Part shown: one piece after another, positions 25,487 to 35,600 of the stretch
How the letters are laid out: each line of letters opens with the position of its first letter
Position numbering within the stretch: the first letter of the stretch is position 1
Source of the DNA: Acidipropionibacterium jensenii DSM 20535
Lineage (GTDB): Bacteria > Actinomycetota > Actinomycetes > Propionibacteriales > Propionibacteriaceae
NCBI RefSeq assembly: GCF_000425285.1
Contig: NZ_AUDD01000012.1
Span: forward strand, 32,308 to 96,307
DNA length: 64,000 nucleotides
Direction: 5' to 3'
Notes under the pieces: generated by a model
Database searches by the model: none
Seen by the model: the letters and a program-made list of their open reading frames with translations, nothing else
Told to the model about the DNA's origin: nothing
Translations under genes and position numbers: made by a program

Positions 25487-27365
25487 CCTGGTCTCGATCT
25501 CGGCCACCGGCCTTCCAGGCCGGTTCGCCCTGGCCGGCGTCCTCAGCCCGGCCGACATCCACCTGGCGCGACTGCTCTGCCGCGGCTGCGGGGAGTCCGA
25601 CGAACGGGTCGAGCTGGCAGCCGCACTGACCTGCCGCCAGGTCCGGCTCGGATCGGTGCAGATGGATCCGACCGAGATCGCCGCCCAGATCACACGGCAG
25701 ATGCTGGACCCTGCCGTGGTGGCCTCGGCCGGCCCCGAGGAACTGGCAGCCATCGAGGTCTTCAGGTCCCTTGACTGGCCCGATCCCACCGACTGGCTGG
25801 CACGGCTGGAGGACAGTCCGGCGGTGGCCCACCGCGACTCGCCGGTCAACCGGCGCGGCCTGCGACTGGACTCCGGCCTGGTCTATCTGGAGCGCTACTG
25901 GCAGGCCGAGCAGCAGGTGGCGCTGCTCACCGCCCGGCTGGCCGCCGACCGGCCAGAGATCTCCCCCGCCACCGCGCAGGCCGCCCTGGACACCGTCGCC
26001 GCCGCCCTGGACGGCGCCGGAATCGTCCTCGACCCCGCCCAGGCCCAGGCTGCGCTGCGGGTCTGCGACCGTCGTCTCAGCGTGCTCGCGGGAGGTCCGG
26101 GAACCGGCAAGACCACCGCGGTGTGCGCCGTGCTGGCCGTGCTCAAGGCCGCCGATCCGGGGTTGGGTCCGATCAGTCTGGCCGCCCCCAGCGGGAAGGC
26201 CGCCGCCCGGCTGCGCGACGCCGTCGCCGAGGTCGGCGCGCTGCTGCCCCCCGAGGTGGGCCCGGGGCCGCTGGAGGCGACCACCGTGCACGCCCTGCTG
26301 GGGTCGATGGGCCCGGGCCGCGGGTTCCGCCACGACCGCAACGATCCGCTGCCCTGCTCCCTAGTGGTCATCGACGAGACCTCGATGCTGTCCCTGCCGA
26401 TGACCGCCAGACTGCTGGAGGCCGTCGGACCCGGAACCCGGGTGCTGCTGGTCGGGGATCCCGGCCAGCTGGTCTCGGTGGATGCCGGCTCGGTGCTGGC
26501 CGATGTGGTGGCCTCGGCCCCCCACCTGGGTCCCGATGTGCTTCCGGTGACCACCCTCACCCGCAACCACCGCTCCGGAGGAGCCATCGCCGAGCTGTCC
26601 GAGGCGGTCCGCCGGGGCCGCACCGATGAGGTCATCAGGGTGCTGGACGCCGGCGACGAGTCGGTCCGGTTCGTGGCGGAGGACCCCGCCGCGCTGAGCC
26701 TGGCCGACCTTCCCGATGTCCACGCCGAGATCACCTCGCTGGCGAGCCGGATGACCCGTCTGGCGGGAGAGCAGGATGACGCCGGGGCCCTGGAACTGGT
26801 CGACGAGCACCGGCTGCTGTGCGCCCATCGGCAGGGCCCCTACGGAGTGAGTCGGTGGTCCGAGGAGATGGCCGCCGCCGAACGGGCCGGCCGGGCCTCG
26901 ACCGACCCGAGCGAGCGCGCCCGCACCCGGGGCGAGTGGTCGATCGGACAACCGGTGATCGTCAACCAGAACATGCGCCAGCTCGAGGTGAACAACGGCG
27001 ACTGCGGGGTGGTGGTGGCCGAGCGGCCGGTGCCGATGGTCGCGCTCCCGAGCCCCGGCGGGACGAGTCGGCGTCTGCCCTGCTCCCTGGTGGGTTCGCT
27101 GCGACCGCTCGAGGCGCTGACGGTCCACAAGGCCCAGGGCTCCCAGTTCGGCCGGGTGACCGTGGTGCTGCCGCCGCCCGAGTCGCCACTGCTCACCCGC
27201 GAGCTGCTCTACACGGCGATCACCAGGGCCAGACGTCGTCTGGTCCTAGTGGGAACCCGCGAGTCGGTGGTCCGGGCGGTGTCCCAGACCTCGCGGCGCC
27301 AGTCCGGTCTCACCCGACGCTGGCGTGAACTCGGCGACCTGCACCAGATCCCCGACACGCCCTGA
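25479..27365 (+). CDS. recD: Exodeoxyribonuclease V subunit alpha, RecD
   Basis: A 628-residue RecD, the 5'-3' SF1B helicase of RecBCD. The N-terminal region (ADIHLARLLCRGC) is a RecD-type domain that contacts RecC. Walker A GGPGTGKT is at about residues 205-212, Walker B VIDETSM near 298, and the C-terminal motifs TVHKAQGSQFGRV and YTAITRARRRLVLVG end the motor. Length and motifs match RecD rather than RecD2. It overlaps the end of recB by eight bases and is the last gene of the operon. A repeat-derived terminator follows. Confidence 0.94.
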   Translation: MTDLVSISATGLPGRFALAGVLSPADIHLARLLCRGCGESDERVELAAALTCRQVRLGSVQMDPTEIAAQITRQMLDPAVVASAGPEELAAIEVFRSLDWPDPTDWLARLEDSPAVAHRDSPVNRRGLRLDSGLVYLERYWQAEQQVALLTARLAADRPEISPATAQAALDTVAAALDGAGIVLDPAQAQAALRVCDRRLSVLAGGPGTGKTTAVCAVLAVLKAADPGLGPISLAAPSGKAAARLRDAVAEVGALLPPEVGPGPLEATTVHALLGSMGPGRGFRHDRNDPLPCSLVVIDETSMLSLPMTARLLEAVGPGTRVLLVGDPGQLVSVDAGSVLADVVASAPHLGPDVLPVTTLTRNHRSGGAIAELSEAVRRGRTDEVIRVLDAGDESVRFVAEDPAALSLADLPDVHAEITSLASRMTRLAGEQDDAGALELVDEHRLLCAHRQGPYGVSRWSEEMAAAERAGRASTDPSERARTRGEWSIGQPVIVNQNMRQLEVNNGDCGVVVAERPVPMVALPSPGGTSRRLPCSLVGSLRPLEALTVHKAQGSQFGRVTVVLPPPESPLLTRELLYTAITRARRRLVLVGTRESVVRAVSQTSRRQSGLTRRWRELGDLHQIPDTP

Positions 27366-27394
27366 GCGCAACCCTGGGTGTCACTCGACGCCCC

Positions 27395-27439
27395 GGTGCC
27401 CGGGTGCCCGGGTGCCCGGGTGCCCGGCCACCGGGCACC
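27395..27439. terminator. Repeat-derived terminator between recD and nudC
   Basis: Four exact tandem copies of ggtgcccg (27395-27426) are followed by cca and the complementary arm ccgggcacc. The nearest stem pairs 27419-27427 with 27431-27439, but any copy could pair with the single 3' arm. It lies between convergent genes and can serve both. Confidence 0.6.
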
Positions 27440-27445
27440 AACGGG

Positions 27446-28381
27446 TTACAGGCTCAACGGAACGCTGAGGTCGGTGCCGGACTCGGGAGACGGGAGCCGG
27501 TTGTCCAACCAGCCGTCCACCATCGACCTGGCGATCGACATCGGGGTCGGCAGGATCAGCCCTCCCCCGGCAACCAGGTCCCGCACCTGGTCGCGGGAGT
27601 AGAAGCGGGCCTCGTCGAGCTCGTGGTCGCCGTCGCTGATGGTGCCCTCGGCACGAGCCACATAGCCCAGCATGAGAGACCGCGGGAAGGGCCACGGCTG
27701 GGAGGAGAGGTAGCGCGCGGCGGTGACCCGCAGCCCAGTCTCCTCGGCGACCTCGCGCACCAGGGCGTGCTCGGCGGCCTCCCCCGCCTCCACGAATCCG
27801 GCGAGCACCGAGACCCGTCCGGGCGCCCAGCTCGGCTGTCGTCCCAGGGCGATCCGGTCCTGTCGGTCCAGGACCGCCGAGATCACCGCCGGATCGGTGC
27901 GGGGGAAGACCTCCCGACCGCAGGCGGTGCACACCCGGGTGGGACCTCCCGAGGTGAGCCGGGTGGTCCCGTGGCAGGAGGGGCACATCGGCTGGGACTC
28001 CGCCCAGTGGAGGAAGGCCAGTCCGGCCCACACGATCTCGCGGGCGACCGGGCCGAGCCGAAGGCTGCGCAGTGGCGCGATCTGCTGGCCGGCGGCGGCC
28101 CTCGGGGTGTCGCGGGTGATGAACCACGGTCGGCCCTGCACCACACCGATGAGCAGCTGACGCTGGTCGTCGCGCTCACCGCTGGTCGGCGTCGGGGCCA
28201 GTCGGACGGTGTCCTCGGGGGTGGCACCGGGCAGCACCGCCACCTCGTCGTGGGCTCCGACGCTCAGCAGCAGGGCCCCGGGGTCGGCCCACCGGGCGGC
28301 ATTGGCGAGCGGGTCGTCACGGTCGGCGTGGCACCGGTCGATGAGGGGCTCTCCGATGAAGGGTCTCGAGGCAGAAGTCAC
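27446..28381 (-). CDS. nudC: NAD+ diphosphatase, Nudix family (NudC)
   Basis: A 311-residue NudC, cleaving NAD(H) to NMN(H) and AMP and able to remove NAD caps from RNA in relatives. A zinc ribbon (CPSC and CTAC) lies near residues 135-155. The Nudix box GX5EX7REVAEETG is complete (GFVEAGEAAEHALVREVAEE), and the NudC hallmark SQPWPFP follows it. The start is GTG at 28381, seven bases after TAGAGT; an ATG at 28420 is in frame but has no ribosome site. It keeps the mycobacterial uvrD2-nudC-adnBA order, with recCBD in between. Confidence 0.92.
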   Translation of the reverse strand: MTSASRPFIGEPLIDRCHADRDDPLANAARWADPGALLLSVGAHDEVAVLPGATPEDTVRLAPTPTSGERDDQRQLLIGVVQGRPWFITRDTPRAAAGQQIAPLRSLRLGPVAREIVWAGLAFLHWAESQPMCPSCHGTTRLTSGGPTRVCTACGREVFPRTDPAVISAVLDRQDRIALGRQPSWAPGRVSVLAGFVEAGEAAEHALVREVAEETGLRVTAARYLSSQPWPFPRSLMLGYVARAEGTISDGDHELDEARFYSRDQVRDLVAGGGLILPTPMSIARSMVDGWLDNRLPSPESGTDLSVPLSL

Positions 28382-28388
28382 CCGGTCG

Positions 28389-28394
28389 ACTCTA
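28389..28394 (-). promoter_or_regulatory. Putative -10 box of nudC
   Basis: TAGAGT on the minus strand, then CGACCGG, then the GTG start. This seven-base gap equals that of uvrD2 and the PDZ protease. Confidence 0.45.
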
Positions 28395-28469
28395 GTTCGC
28401 ACCGGCGGGGACGCGGACATCGTCCGGAAGGGGTTGCGGTGCGGCGGGCGCGGCCCGCAGCACCTGAGG

Positions 28470-28510
28470 GCGCCGACGGGCCCCGGCATCCTGCCGGGGC
28501 CCGTCGGCGC
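28470..28510 (-). terminator. Terminator of the NlpC/P60 gene
   Basis: A perfect 19-bp inverted repeat, 28470-28488 with 28492-28510, with a three-base loop. It sits just after the stop of the NlpC/P60 gene and before the nudC promoter, separating the two minus-strand genes. Confidence 0.85.
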
Positions 28511-28526
28511 TGTGGGTCGGGGTGGT

Positions 28527-29252
28527 TCAGATCACCGGACGAACCGCCTTGTAGAAGGGCATCGTCGAGAGCTTGACCTTGGCGACCGGGCGTCCGGGCC
28601 GCGAGGCGTGGATGACATAGCCCTTGCCGACATAGGTCGCCACATGTCCGCCGCCGTAGAAGCCGACGATGTCGCCGGGCTGAAGGGCGGACTTGGGCAC
28701 CGACTTGTAGGCGGACAGCTGGGCGTAGCTGGTGCGGGTGATGCCGCGACCGGCCGACTTGTAGGCGGCCATCGTCAGCCCCGAGCAGTCGAAGGCGGAC
28801 GGGCCGACCGCTCCGCTACGGTAGGGCTTGCCCAGCTTGCGGTTGGCGTAGGCGACCACCTTGGCGGCCTTGCCCGCCGTGCTGACCAGCTTCGGCCGTC
28901 CGGCGCGCAGCGCCTTGACAGTCTGCTGGTCGAACTTGCCGGTGACCTTGATGGCGCGCTCGCGCTGGTAGCTCTGGAGTCGCGCCCTGGTGGTGGAGTT
29001 GAAGGTGCCGGTGAGCGGCTTGATCGGGTAACCAACCTGAACAAGTGCACGCTGAAGGTTAAGAATCGAGGAGGACGTGGGCTTGGCCGGATTGGCCCGG
29101 TTGGCCCAGTACTTCGAGCAGCTCACGGTCCCCTTGCTCGGCATGCAGGGCACCGAACGGGCCTGTGCGGCGGGGCTGGAGGTGAGGGCCAACCCCACAC
29201 CGAGGCTGATTGCGGCGGCGGTAGCAGCGATGCGGTTGCGCAGCATGGTCAT
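28527..29252 (-). CDS. Secreted NlpC/P60 peptidoglycan hydrolase with peptidoglycan-binding domain
   Basis: A 241-residue exported endopeptidase that cleaves peptide stems of peptidoglycan. A Sec signal peptide (residues 1-31, cleavage after AQA) is followed by a PG_binding_1 domain (about 60-118, ILNLQRALVQVGYPIKPLTG). A C-terminal NlpC/P60 domain then carries Cys156 in FDCSGL, His203 in GGHVATYVG and His215 in YVIHAS, a complete triad. The ATG at 29252 has AGGAG eight bases upstream; a longer frame upstream lacks this. It stands alone between adnB and nudC with its own terminator. Confidence 0.93.
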   Translation of the reverse strand: MTMLRNRIAATAAAISLGVGLALTSSPAAQARSVPCMPSKGTVSCSKYWANRANPAKPTSSSILNLQRALVQVGYPIKPLTGTFNSTTRARLQSYQRERAIKVTGKFDQQTVKALRAGRPKLVSTAGKAAKVVAYANRKLGKPYRSGAVGPSAFDCSGLTMAAYKSAGRGITRTSYAQLSAYKSVPKSALQPGDIVGFYGGGHVATYVGKGYVIHASRPGRPVAKVKLSTMPFYKAVRPVI

Positions 29253-29372
29253 GGGTCGAACTCCTGATCGAGGTCCGCACAACAGGGCCATTGCTGACCA
29301 CAGGTCATCACCGGAAAAGCAGCTGAGTCGCGCGGGCCGCACTGAGGTGCGACAGCGACGACAGTACGTGAA

Positions 29373-29396
29373 TGAGACTTTTTCAGGCAAGTCTCA
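29373..29396. other. Inverted repeat between adnB and the NlpC/P60 gene
   Basis: An 8-bp perfect stem, tgagactt with aagtctca, and an 8-base loop. On the minus strand it lies 50 bases after the adnB stop and 120 bases before the hydrolase start. It could end the adnAB transcript or bind a regulator of the hydrolase. Confidence 0.4.
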
Positions 29397-29446
29397 GCTT
29401 CATGTTCGCTCCCAGCTGCTGCACGGATCCCCTGTCAGTCGTCCTG

Positions 29447-32400
29447 TCAGGTGTCCTGCCGGGCGGGTGCCGACTCGCCGGACAGAACCCTCGCCAGCTC
29501 CTCCATCGACAGCAGCGGGTGGGCCTCCACGGTCTGGTTGGCGCCGACGTGGTGGAAGACGGCGCGGACCCGCTGCGGATCGACCCCGGTGGCTCCCGCC
29601 CAGGCGAGCCGGTAGACCGACAGCTGGAGCGGGTCGGCACTGTCGGGGGCCGAGGTCTTCCAGTCGACGACCACCTGCTCCCCGGGACGGTCGGGATCGG
29701 CCAGCACGGCGTCCAACCGTCCACGGATCACCCGTCCGGCGACGGTGAGGGTGAATGGCTCCTCGATCGCCAGCGGTCGTGCATCGGCCCAGCGACTGGC
29801 GAGGAAGGCGCGCTGCAGTCTGGCCAGCACCGGATCGTCGGGGCCTCCCGAGACGCCCGGGTCGAGCGGTGCTCCGCCCTCGTCGAGCAGGGCCAGCGGC
29901 TCCTGTCCGCCGGGCTGCAGGTAGTCGGCCACCCACTCGTGGAAGCGGGTGCCGATGTCGGCCCCGCGCAGCACTCGACGCGGCATCGGGCGGCGCACCG
30001 AGTCAAGGAAGGCCCGGCGATCGGCATGGAGGGCCACCACCTGGGATGTCGTGAGGCCCAGGGGCAGATCGGGCCGGGACCGGAGCGCGGCCTGCCGTCG
30101 GGCTGCGGCCAGCAGGATGGCGGCGTCGCGGCGCCAGCCGGCGACCAGTTGCGCCTCCTGCGGGTCATCGGGAAGACCGGCGGGAGCACCCCGTCCGGCG
30201 CCGACCCTGGCCGCCAGGTCGGTGAGTCGGTCGGCGCGGTCGGGGTCGACCGGCTCGGGCCAGTCTGTTCCGGTAGGGCCGCCGGTGGCTGTCGGGGTGT
30301 CCTCGTCCTCGGGGGGCCGAACCGCCTCCAGTCCCCAGCCGGCCATCCGGGTCGCCACCGCCTCGGCATAGCGTCCTGCCACTCGTGGTCTGACGGCCGG
30401 TGGACGCCAGCGGTGCCAGGACACCACGAGCCGGTCCCGCGCCCGTGTCAGGGCCACGTAGCCGAGTCTGTCCTCGGCTCCTCGCGACTCCTGACCCAGT
30501 GCGTCCTTGTAGGCAGCCAGGTCCTCGCGGGCACCGGACTGCGGCTGGGCGACCTGGTCGGCGTCGCCGCGCACCGCCGAGGGCAGCACGGTGGCCCGTG
30601 TCACCGGGTTGTCGGGGGGCATCGAGGAGGGAAAGACGCCGTCATCGAGGTCGGGCAGCATCACCAGTGGCCACTCCAGGCCCTTGGCACCGTGGACCGT
30701 GCTGATCACCACGGCGTCCGAACTCTCGGGCAGACTGCGGGCCAGGCCGTCCCCGAACTCCTCCTCGGCCGCCAGCCAGGCGGTGAGACCGGGCAGGGTG
30801 AGGTCGGGATCGTCGCGCAGCGCGGAGTGGATCTCCGACCACAGTGCGTCCAGATGCCCCTGCCTGGCACGGGCCCGGGCCGGCTCGTCGGCGGCCAGCT
30901 CGTCGGCCAGGCCGGTGACCTGCTGGATCCGCAGCACGAGATCATCGGGTCCGTCGACGGCGTGGGCACTGAGGACCCGGGTCTCGGAGGCCAGTCGCGC
31001 CAGCCCCGCGGACAACCGTCCGGACTCCGACAGCCGTCCGGGCTCGGCCACCGCATCGGCCAGCAGCGGCTGGGGCCGGTCGAGTCCGATGGCCGCGGGC
31101 GAGCCGTCCCCGGGCAGGCCGCGGTCCTCCGCCGCCCTGGTCCTGGCCAGCTCGCCGGCCCGCCTCCCCACGGCGGCGAGATCGTCGGGGGACAGTCCGA
31201 GCCGGGGGGCCGCCAGCAGCGCTGACCAGGCCTGGTTGTCCCGCCTGTCGGCCAGCACTCGCAGATGGGCGACGACCATCACGACGTCGGGCAGTTGGAG
31301 CAGCCCCGACAGGTTGGCGATCTGGACGGGGATCTGGCGGTTCACCAGGGCGGCGTGCAGGTCGGCGACGTCGCCGTTCCGGCGCACCAGGACGGCGGCC
31401 TGCGACCACGAGTCGATCTGGCCGCGCGCCCGCGCCTCGACCAGCTGGTCGGCCACCCAGGCGCACTCCTCGGTCCAGCTGAGATGGCCGTGGCAGACCA
31501 CCTCGCCGGGCCGGGTGCCGACCGGAGCGACCAGTGCCCCAACTCTTCCTGCGATCTCCCCCGACTCCCTGAGCTCGGCCGAGATGTCATTGGCGCAGTC
31601 CAGGATGCGGGTGCCGGAACGACGGTTGGTGAGCAGGCTGAACTCCTGGGCGGGTCGGGTCTGTCCGGTCCGGTCGAGAATCGGGAACTGTCGGGAGAAC
31701 CCGAGGATGTTGCTGGCGGCGGCGCCCCGCCAGCCGTAGATGGCCTGAAGGGGATCGCCGACCGCGGTGACCGGGTGGCCGAGACCGCTGTCGGGGTCGG
31801 GCCCGGTGAACAGGTCGGACAGCAGCTGGGCCTGGGCCGAGGAGGTGTCCTGGTACTCGTCGAGCAGGACCACTCGGAAGCGCCGACGCAGGTCCCGTCC
31901 GACCTGGCTGCGACGACCCGCCAGATGGGCTGCCTGGGCCATCCGGTCGGCGTACTCGACCAGCCCTCGCTCCTGCTTGAGGCGCCGGTAGGCCTCGACC
32001 ATCCCCAGCATCTCCTCGCGCTCGTCGACGGTGTCCATCGCCCGGGCGACGTCGGCGTAGATCTGCCCCCCGCGTCTGGTGGGAGCCTCGGCCAGGGCGG
32101 CGCGCCAGGACCGGTCGGCGGAGCGCACCCGGTCGACGTCGACCAGGTGAGATCCCATCTGCCCGGACAGCGAGACGATGGCGGTGGCGATCGACATGGG
32201 GGTGAGCCGGTCGGCCATCCGCGGGGGATGGTCCAGACCCGTCACCACCTCGAGGGCGAGCTGGTGGCACCGGGCCTTGAGAATGAGACGGTCCCCGGTC
32301 TCGATCCCGTCCCAGGCCCCGTACTCGTCGACCAGGGAGGCGGCGAACCCGTCATAGGTGGAGACGGTGGCAGACGGGTCCCCGGTCTCCATGATCCCGG

Positions 32401-32659
32401 CCTTGGCCAGTGCCGTGTCGATCCTGCCGGCGAGCTCGGCGCAGGCCTTCCGGGTGAAGGTGAGTCCCAGCACCTGGTCGGCCGCGACCTGCCCGGAGGC
32501 CACCAACCACACCACCCGGGCTGCCATCACGGTGGTCTTGCCGGTTCCCGCCCCGGCGATGACGACGCAGGGGTGCAGGGGCGCCCCGATCACCGCGAGC
32601 TGTTCCTCGGAGAAGGGGATGTCGAGCAGCTCGCCGACCTGTCGGGCAGTGGTGATCAT
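29447..32659 (-). CDS. adnB: Helicase-nuclease subunit AdnB
   Basis: A 1070-residue SF1 helicase with a C-terminal RecB-type nuclease, corresponding to mycobacterial AdnB (Rv3201c), the lead motor of the AdnAB end-resection machine. Walker A (IAGAGTGKTT) is at residues 34-43, the DEXX box (LLDEYQDTSSAQ) near 265, and STVHGAKGLEWPLV near 660. The nuclease domain has LDAVLAD followed by VVVDWKTS near residue 1000, so catalytic Asp and Lys are present. The ATG overlaps the adnA stop (ATGA), indicating coupled translation of the two subunits. Confidence 0.92.
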   Translation of the reverse strand: MITTARQVGELLDIPFSEEQLAVIGAPLHPCVVIAGAGTGKTTVMAARVVWLVASGQVAADQVLGLTFTRKACAELAGRIDTALAKAGIMETGDPSATVSTYDGFAASLVDEYGAWDGIETGDRLILKARCHQLALEVVTGLDHPPRMADRLTPMSIATAIVSLSGQMGSHLVDVDRVRSADRSWRAALAEAPTRRGGQIYADVARAMDTVDEREEMLGMVEAYRRLKQERGLVEYADRMAQAAHLAGRRSQVGRDLRRRFRVVLLDEYQDTSSAQAQLLSDLFTGPDPDSGLGHPVTAVGDPLQAIYGWRGAAASNILGFSRQFPILDRTGQTRPAQEFSLLTNRRSGTRILDCANDISAELRESGEIAGRVGALVAPVGTRPGEVVCHGHLSWTEECAWVADQLVEARARGQIDSWSQAAVLVRRNGDVADLHAALVNRQIPVQIANLSGLLQLPDVVMVVAHLRVLADRRDNQAWSALLAAPRLGLSPDDLAAVGRRAGELARTRAAEDRGLPGDGSPAAIGLDRPQPLLADAVAEPGRLSESGRLSAGLARLASETRVLSAHAVDGPDDLVLRIQQVTGLADELAADEPARARARQGHLDALWSEIHSALRDDPDLTLPGLTAWLAAEEEFGDGLARSLPESSDAVVISTVHGAKGLEWPLVMLPDLDDGVFPSSMPPDNPVTRATVLPSAVRGDADQVAQPQSGAREDLAAYKDALGQESRGAEDRLGYVALTRARDRLVVSWHRWRPPAVRPRVAGRYAEAVATRMAGWGLEAVRPPEDEDTPTATGGPTGTDWPEPVDPDRADRLTDLAARVGAGRGAPAGLPDDPQEAQLVAGWRRDAAILLAAARRQAALRSRPDLPLGLTTSQVVALHADRRAFLDSVRRPMPRRVLRGADIGTRFHEWVADYLQPGGQEPLALLDEGGAPLDPGVSGGPDDPVLARLQRAFLASRWADARPLAIEEPFTLTVAGRVIRGRLDAVLADPDRPGEQVVVDWKTSAPDSADPLQLSVYRLAWAGATGVDPQRVRAVFHHVGANQTVEAHPLLSMEELARVLSGESAPARQDT

Positions 32660-35600
32660 CGGTTCTCCTGACGGCCGGTGGCGGAGTGTCCGGTCGGAGC
32701 ATCGCGGCCGGCGGTGGTCCCGGGGACGACGTCCTCCGGGGGGACCAGGGCGGGGCAGCCGTCGCGCACCGGGCAGAACGAACAGCCCGGGTTGGGCACC
32801 GCCGGGAACCGGCCGGACCGCACGATGGTGGCCGCGTCGTTGATGCGGGCATGAATCCAGTCGGTGAGCCGCTCATCGGCCGGGCGGTCCTCCCCCGGCG
32901 GCCAGGGCGCGTCGGCCAGGGCGGGCTGACGCACCACCTTGGGCTCGACGCCGCCTCGTCCGGCCCCCCGGCGCAGGTAGACCAGTTCGGCGCCGCCGAC
33001 CGGCACCGGCGCCGGGTCGGGCAGGCCGGCCACCCCGCCCGCCGTCAGGACCGCCTGGTAGACGCCGACCTGGAGCAGGTGGGAGCGCTGCGACTGGGCC
33101 GAACTGCTGGTGCCTGCCTTGAGGTCGACCACCACCAGCCGGCCGGCCTGGTCACGCTCCAGGCGATCGATGCTGCCGCGGAACCGCACCCGAGCGGCCG
33201 GCAGGTCGAAGGTGTGTTCGAATCCGACCTCGGTGCCGATCAGGGTGCCGGGCCGTCCGTCGAGCCACCGGTCGAGCCGGTCCAGGGCCTGTTCGGCACC
33301 CTGCTCCTCGACCGACGACTGCCATCCGATCTGGAAGTCCAGCCGGGTCCAGCTGTCCCGAAGGCGCTCCACCGCCCGGTCCAGCGACCAGCCCTGAGCC
33401 ATCGTCTCGGCGGCCACCTGGTGGACCAGTGAGCCCACCGCGGCGCGCGGACCGCGCACCGAGGCGGCCCCGCCGCGCCGGGTGAGGAACCACTGCCGGG
33501 GGCAGCTGAGCAGTTCTCCGACATGGGAGGCCGACAGGTTCACGATCACCGGCTCGGGGGTGGCCGGCCCCGGCCCCTCCGCGGGCCCGCGGCCCCAGCC
33601 GGACCGCCACCAGCGACCCGGATCGGCCTGGCCGACCCCCTGGGCGGCCAGCTGTGCGAGGACACCCCCGGCATGCTCGCGCACCGCCGGTGAGGAGTCT
33701 GGGCTGAGTGCGGCTCGACGCAGCCTCCCGACCAGGTCGGCCATCCTGGTGGCCGGCTGCTCCCCGGTCGCCGGGGGAACTTGTGCCCCCTGGGCCAGGG
33801 TCTGCGCGATCTCGGTGAAGAAGGGCGAGGCGGTAATGCCGGCATTGATGTCCGAGACGCAGACCAGCACCAGCAGATCGCTCGCCCGGGAGCAGGCCAG
33901 CAACAGCAGTCTTCGCTCTGCGCGAACAGTCTCGGGCCACCCAGGGGGTGGGACCAGCCCCTCGGGAGACCACTGGTCGGCCGCCACCAGGGAGCCGGTG
34001 TGATTGGGGGCGGGCCAGCTCCCCTCCTCCAGGCCGGTCACCGCCACCACCGTGAACTCGCGACCCTTGGCACGGTGGGCGGTGATGAGGCTCACCCCGG
34101 TCCGGTCGTGGTCGGACTCGCGGCTGCGGTCCGCAGGGATCGTCTCCTCGCGCACCGAGCGCACCAGACGCCTGGCACCGGCCGCTCCGGAGAGGGTGGC
34201 GGTGCGCTCGGCCAGATCGAACAGCGAGCACATCGCGTCGAGCTCCCGATCGGCGGTGAGATCACCGGCGAGGGCTCGGTCGCGCAGTTCGGCGGCCCAT
34301 CTCCCGCCTCCCCACAGGGTCCACAACGCCTCGTGGACCTCGCCGCCGGCGGCGAGCCTGCTGGCGGCGGCGGTGATCCGGCGGACCATCTCGGCGGCAG
34401 GTCGCACGGCGCGCACCAGACCCGGGGGCGGTGTGTCCGGGCCGATCATCGAGCACGCGGACGGGTCCGGCGGAGCAGCCGAGTCGCCGCCCGGGGAGTC
34501 GGCACCCGGGTCGTTGGGCAGAGTTGCGTTGGGCAGACTTGCGGAGGGCAGAGTTGCGGAGAGCAGACTTGCGGAGGGCAGAGTTGCGGAGAGCAGAGTT
34601 CCGGTGAGCACGGTCCAGTCCCCCGACTCGATCCCGCGAATCCTCGACCAGTCGTCGATCCGGTCGCAGACGGCCTGGTCGAGCCCCGACATCGGCCCCC
34701 GCAGCAGTGCCGAGGTGGTCCCGGACCCCGGGGTACGGCCGTCGGCCAGAGTGGCGCAGGCGGTGAGGGCGGCGAGCATCACCTGGACCGAGTGGACACC
34801 CGACAGGGTGGTCTCCTCCTTGCTCCGGTGCACCGGCACCCCCTCGGAGGCCAGCACGGCGGCGAGCGCGGCCAGTTCCGACCCGTGCCGGGTGATGACG
34901 GCCATCGCGGACCAGTCCACCCCGCCCGCCAGATGGGCCCGGCGCAGATCCCCGGCCAGCAGTCGCGCGGCTCGGGCGGTCGAGGGCGCCACGATGGTGC
35001 GCACCCCGGCCTCGGACACCTGTTCGGGATGCCGGCCCTGATCTGCGGCGACCACGGTGGAGCGGCGACGCAGCAGCGGGGAGGCCGGCACCAGGGGCAG
35101 CCGACCCCTGATCTGCTCGACGACGTCATGGACCGTGCCGGCGCAGCGGTGGTCGGTGCCCAGGTGGTGGACCGACACGTCGGGGAACAGACCGAGCAGT
35201 TCGGGCAGCCGATCCGGAACCGCGCCGCGGAACTCGAAGGCGGTCTGATCGGGATCCAGCGCGAGCAGAGTCGGTACACCGCTGCCGGCGAGGGAGGCCA
35301 GCAGGGCGGCCTGGGAGGGATCGCACTCGCCGAACTCATCGACCACCAGCAATGAGATGGATGCGGTCACCGCCGCCAGCACCTCGGGGCGGGTGAGCAG
35401 GATCCTCGCCCGATGGACCGCCTCGGCGTAGTCGAGGGTCTGCTCCAGGTCCAGCACGTCCAGATAGTCCGACAGGAACGGCCCGAGCACCCGCCAGGCC
35501 TCCACATCGTCGCGCTCACCCAGCCGGGACAGGTCGCTGGGGTCGCAGCCCTCCTGGCGCAGTGCCGCCGCCAGCACTCTCAGGTCGGAGGCGAACCTGG

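Noticed and set aside
29253..29372. Possible c-di-AMP riboswitch upstream of the NlpC/P60 gene
   Set aside because: Such genes often carry one in Actinobacteria, but the region is short and none of the conserved riboswitch blocks could be found.
34513..34602. Short CRISPR-like array
   Set aside because: Units are contiguous 15-bp coding repeats without spacers.
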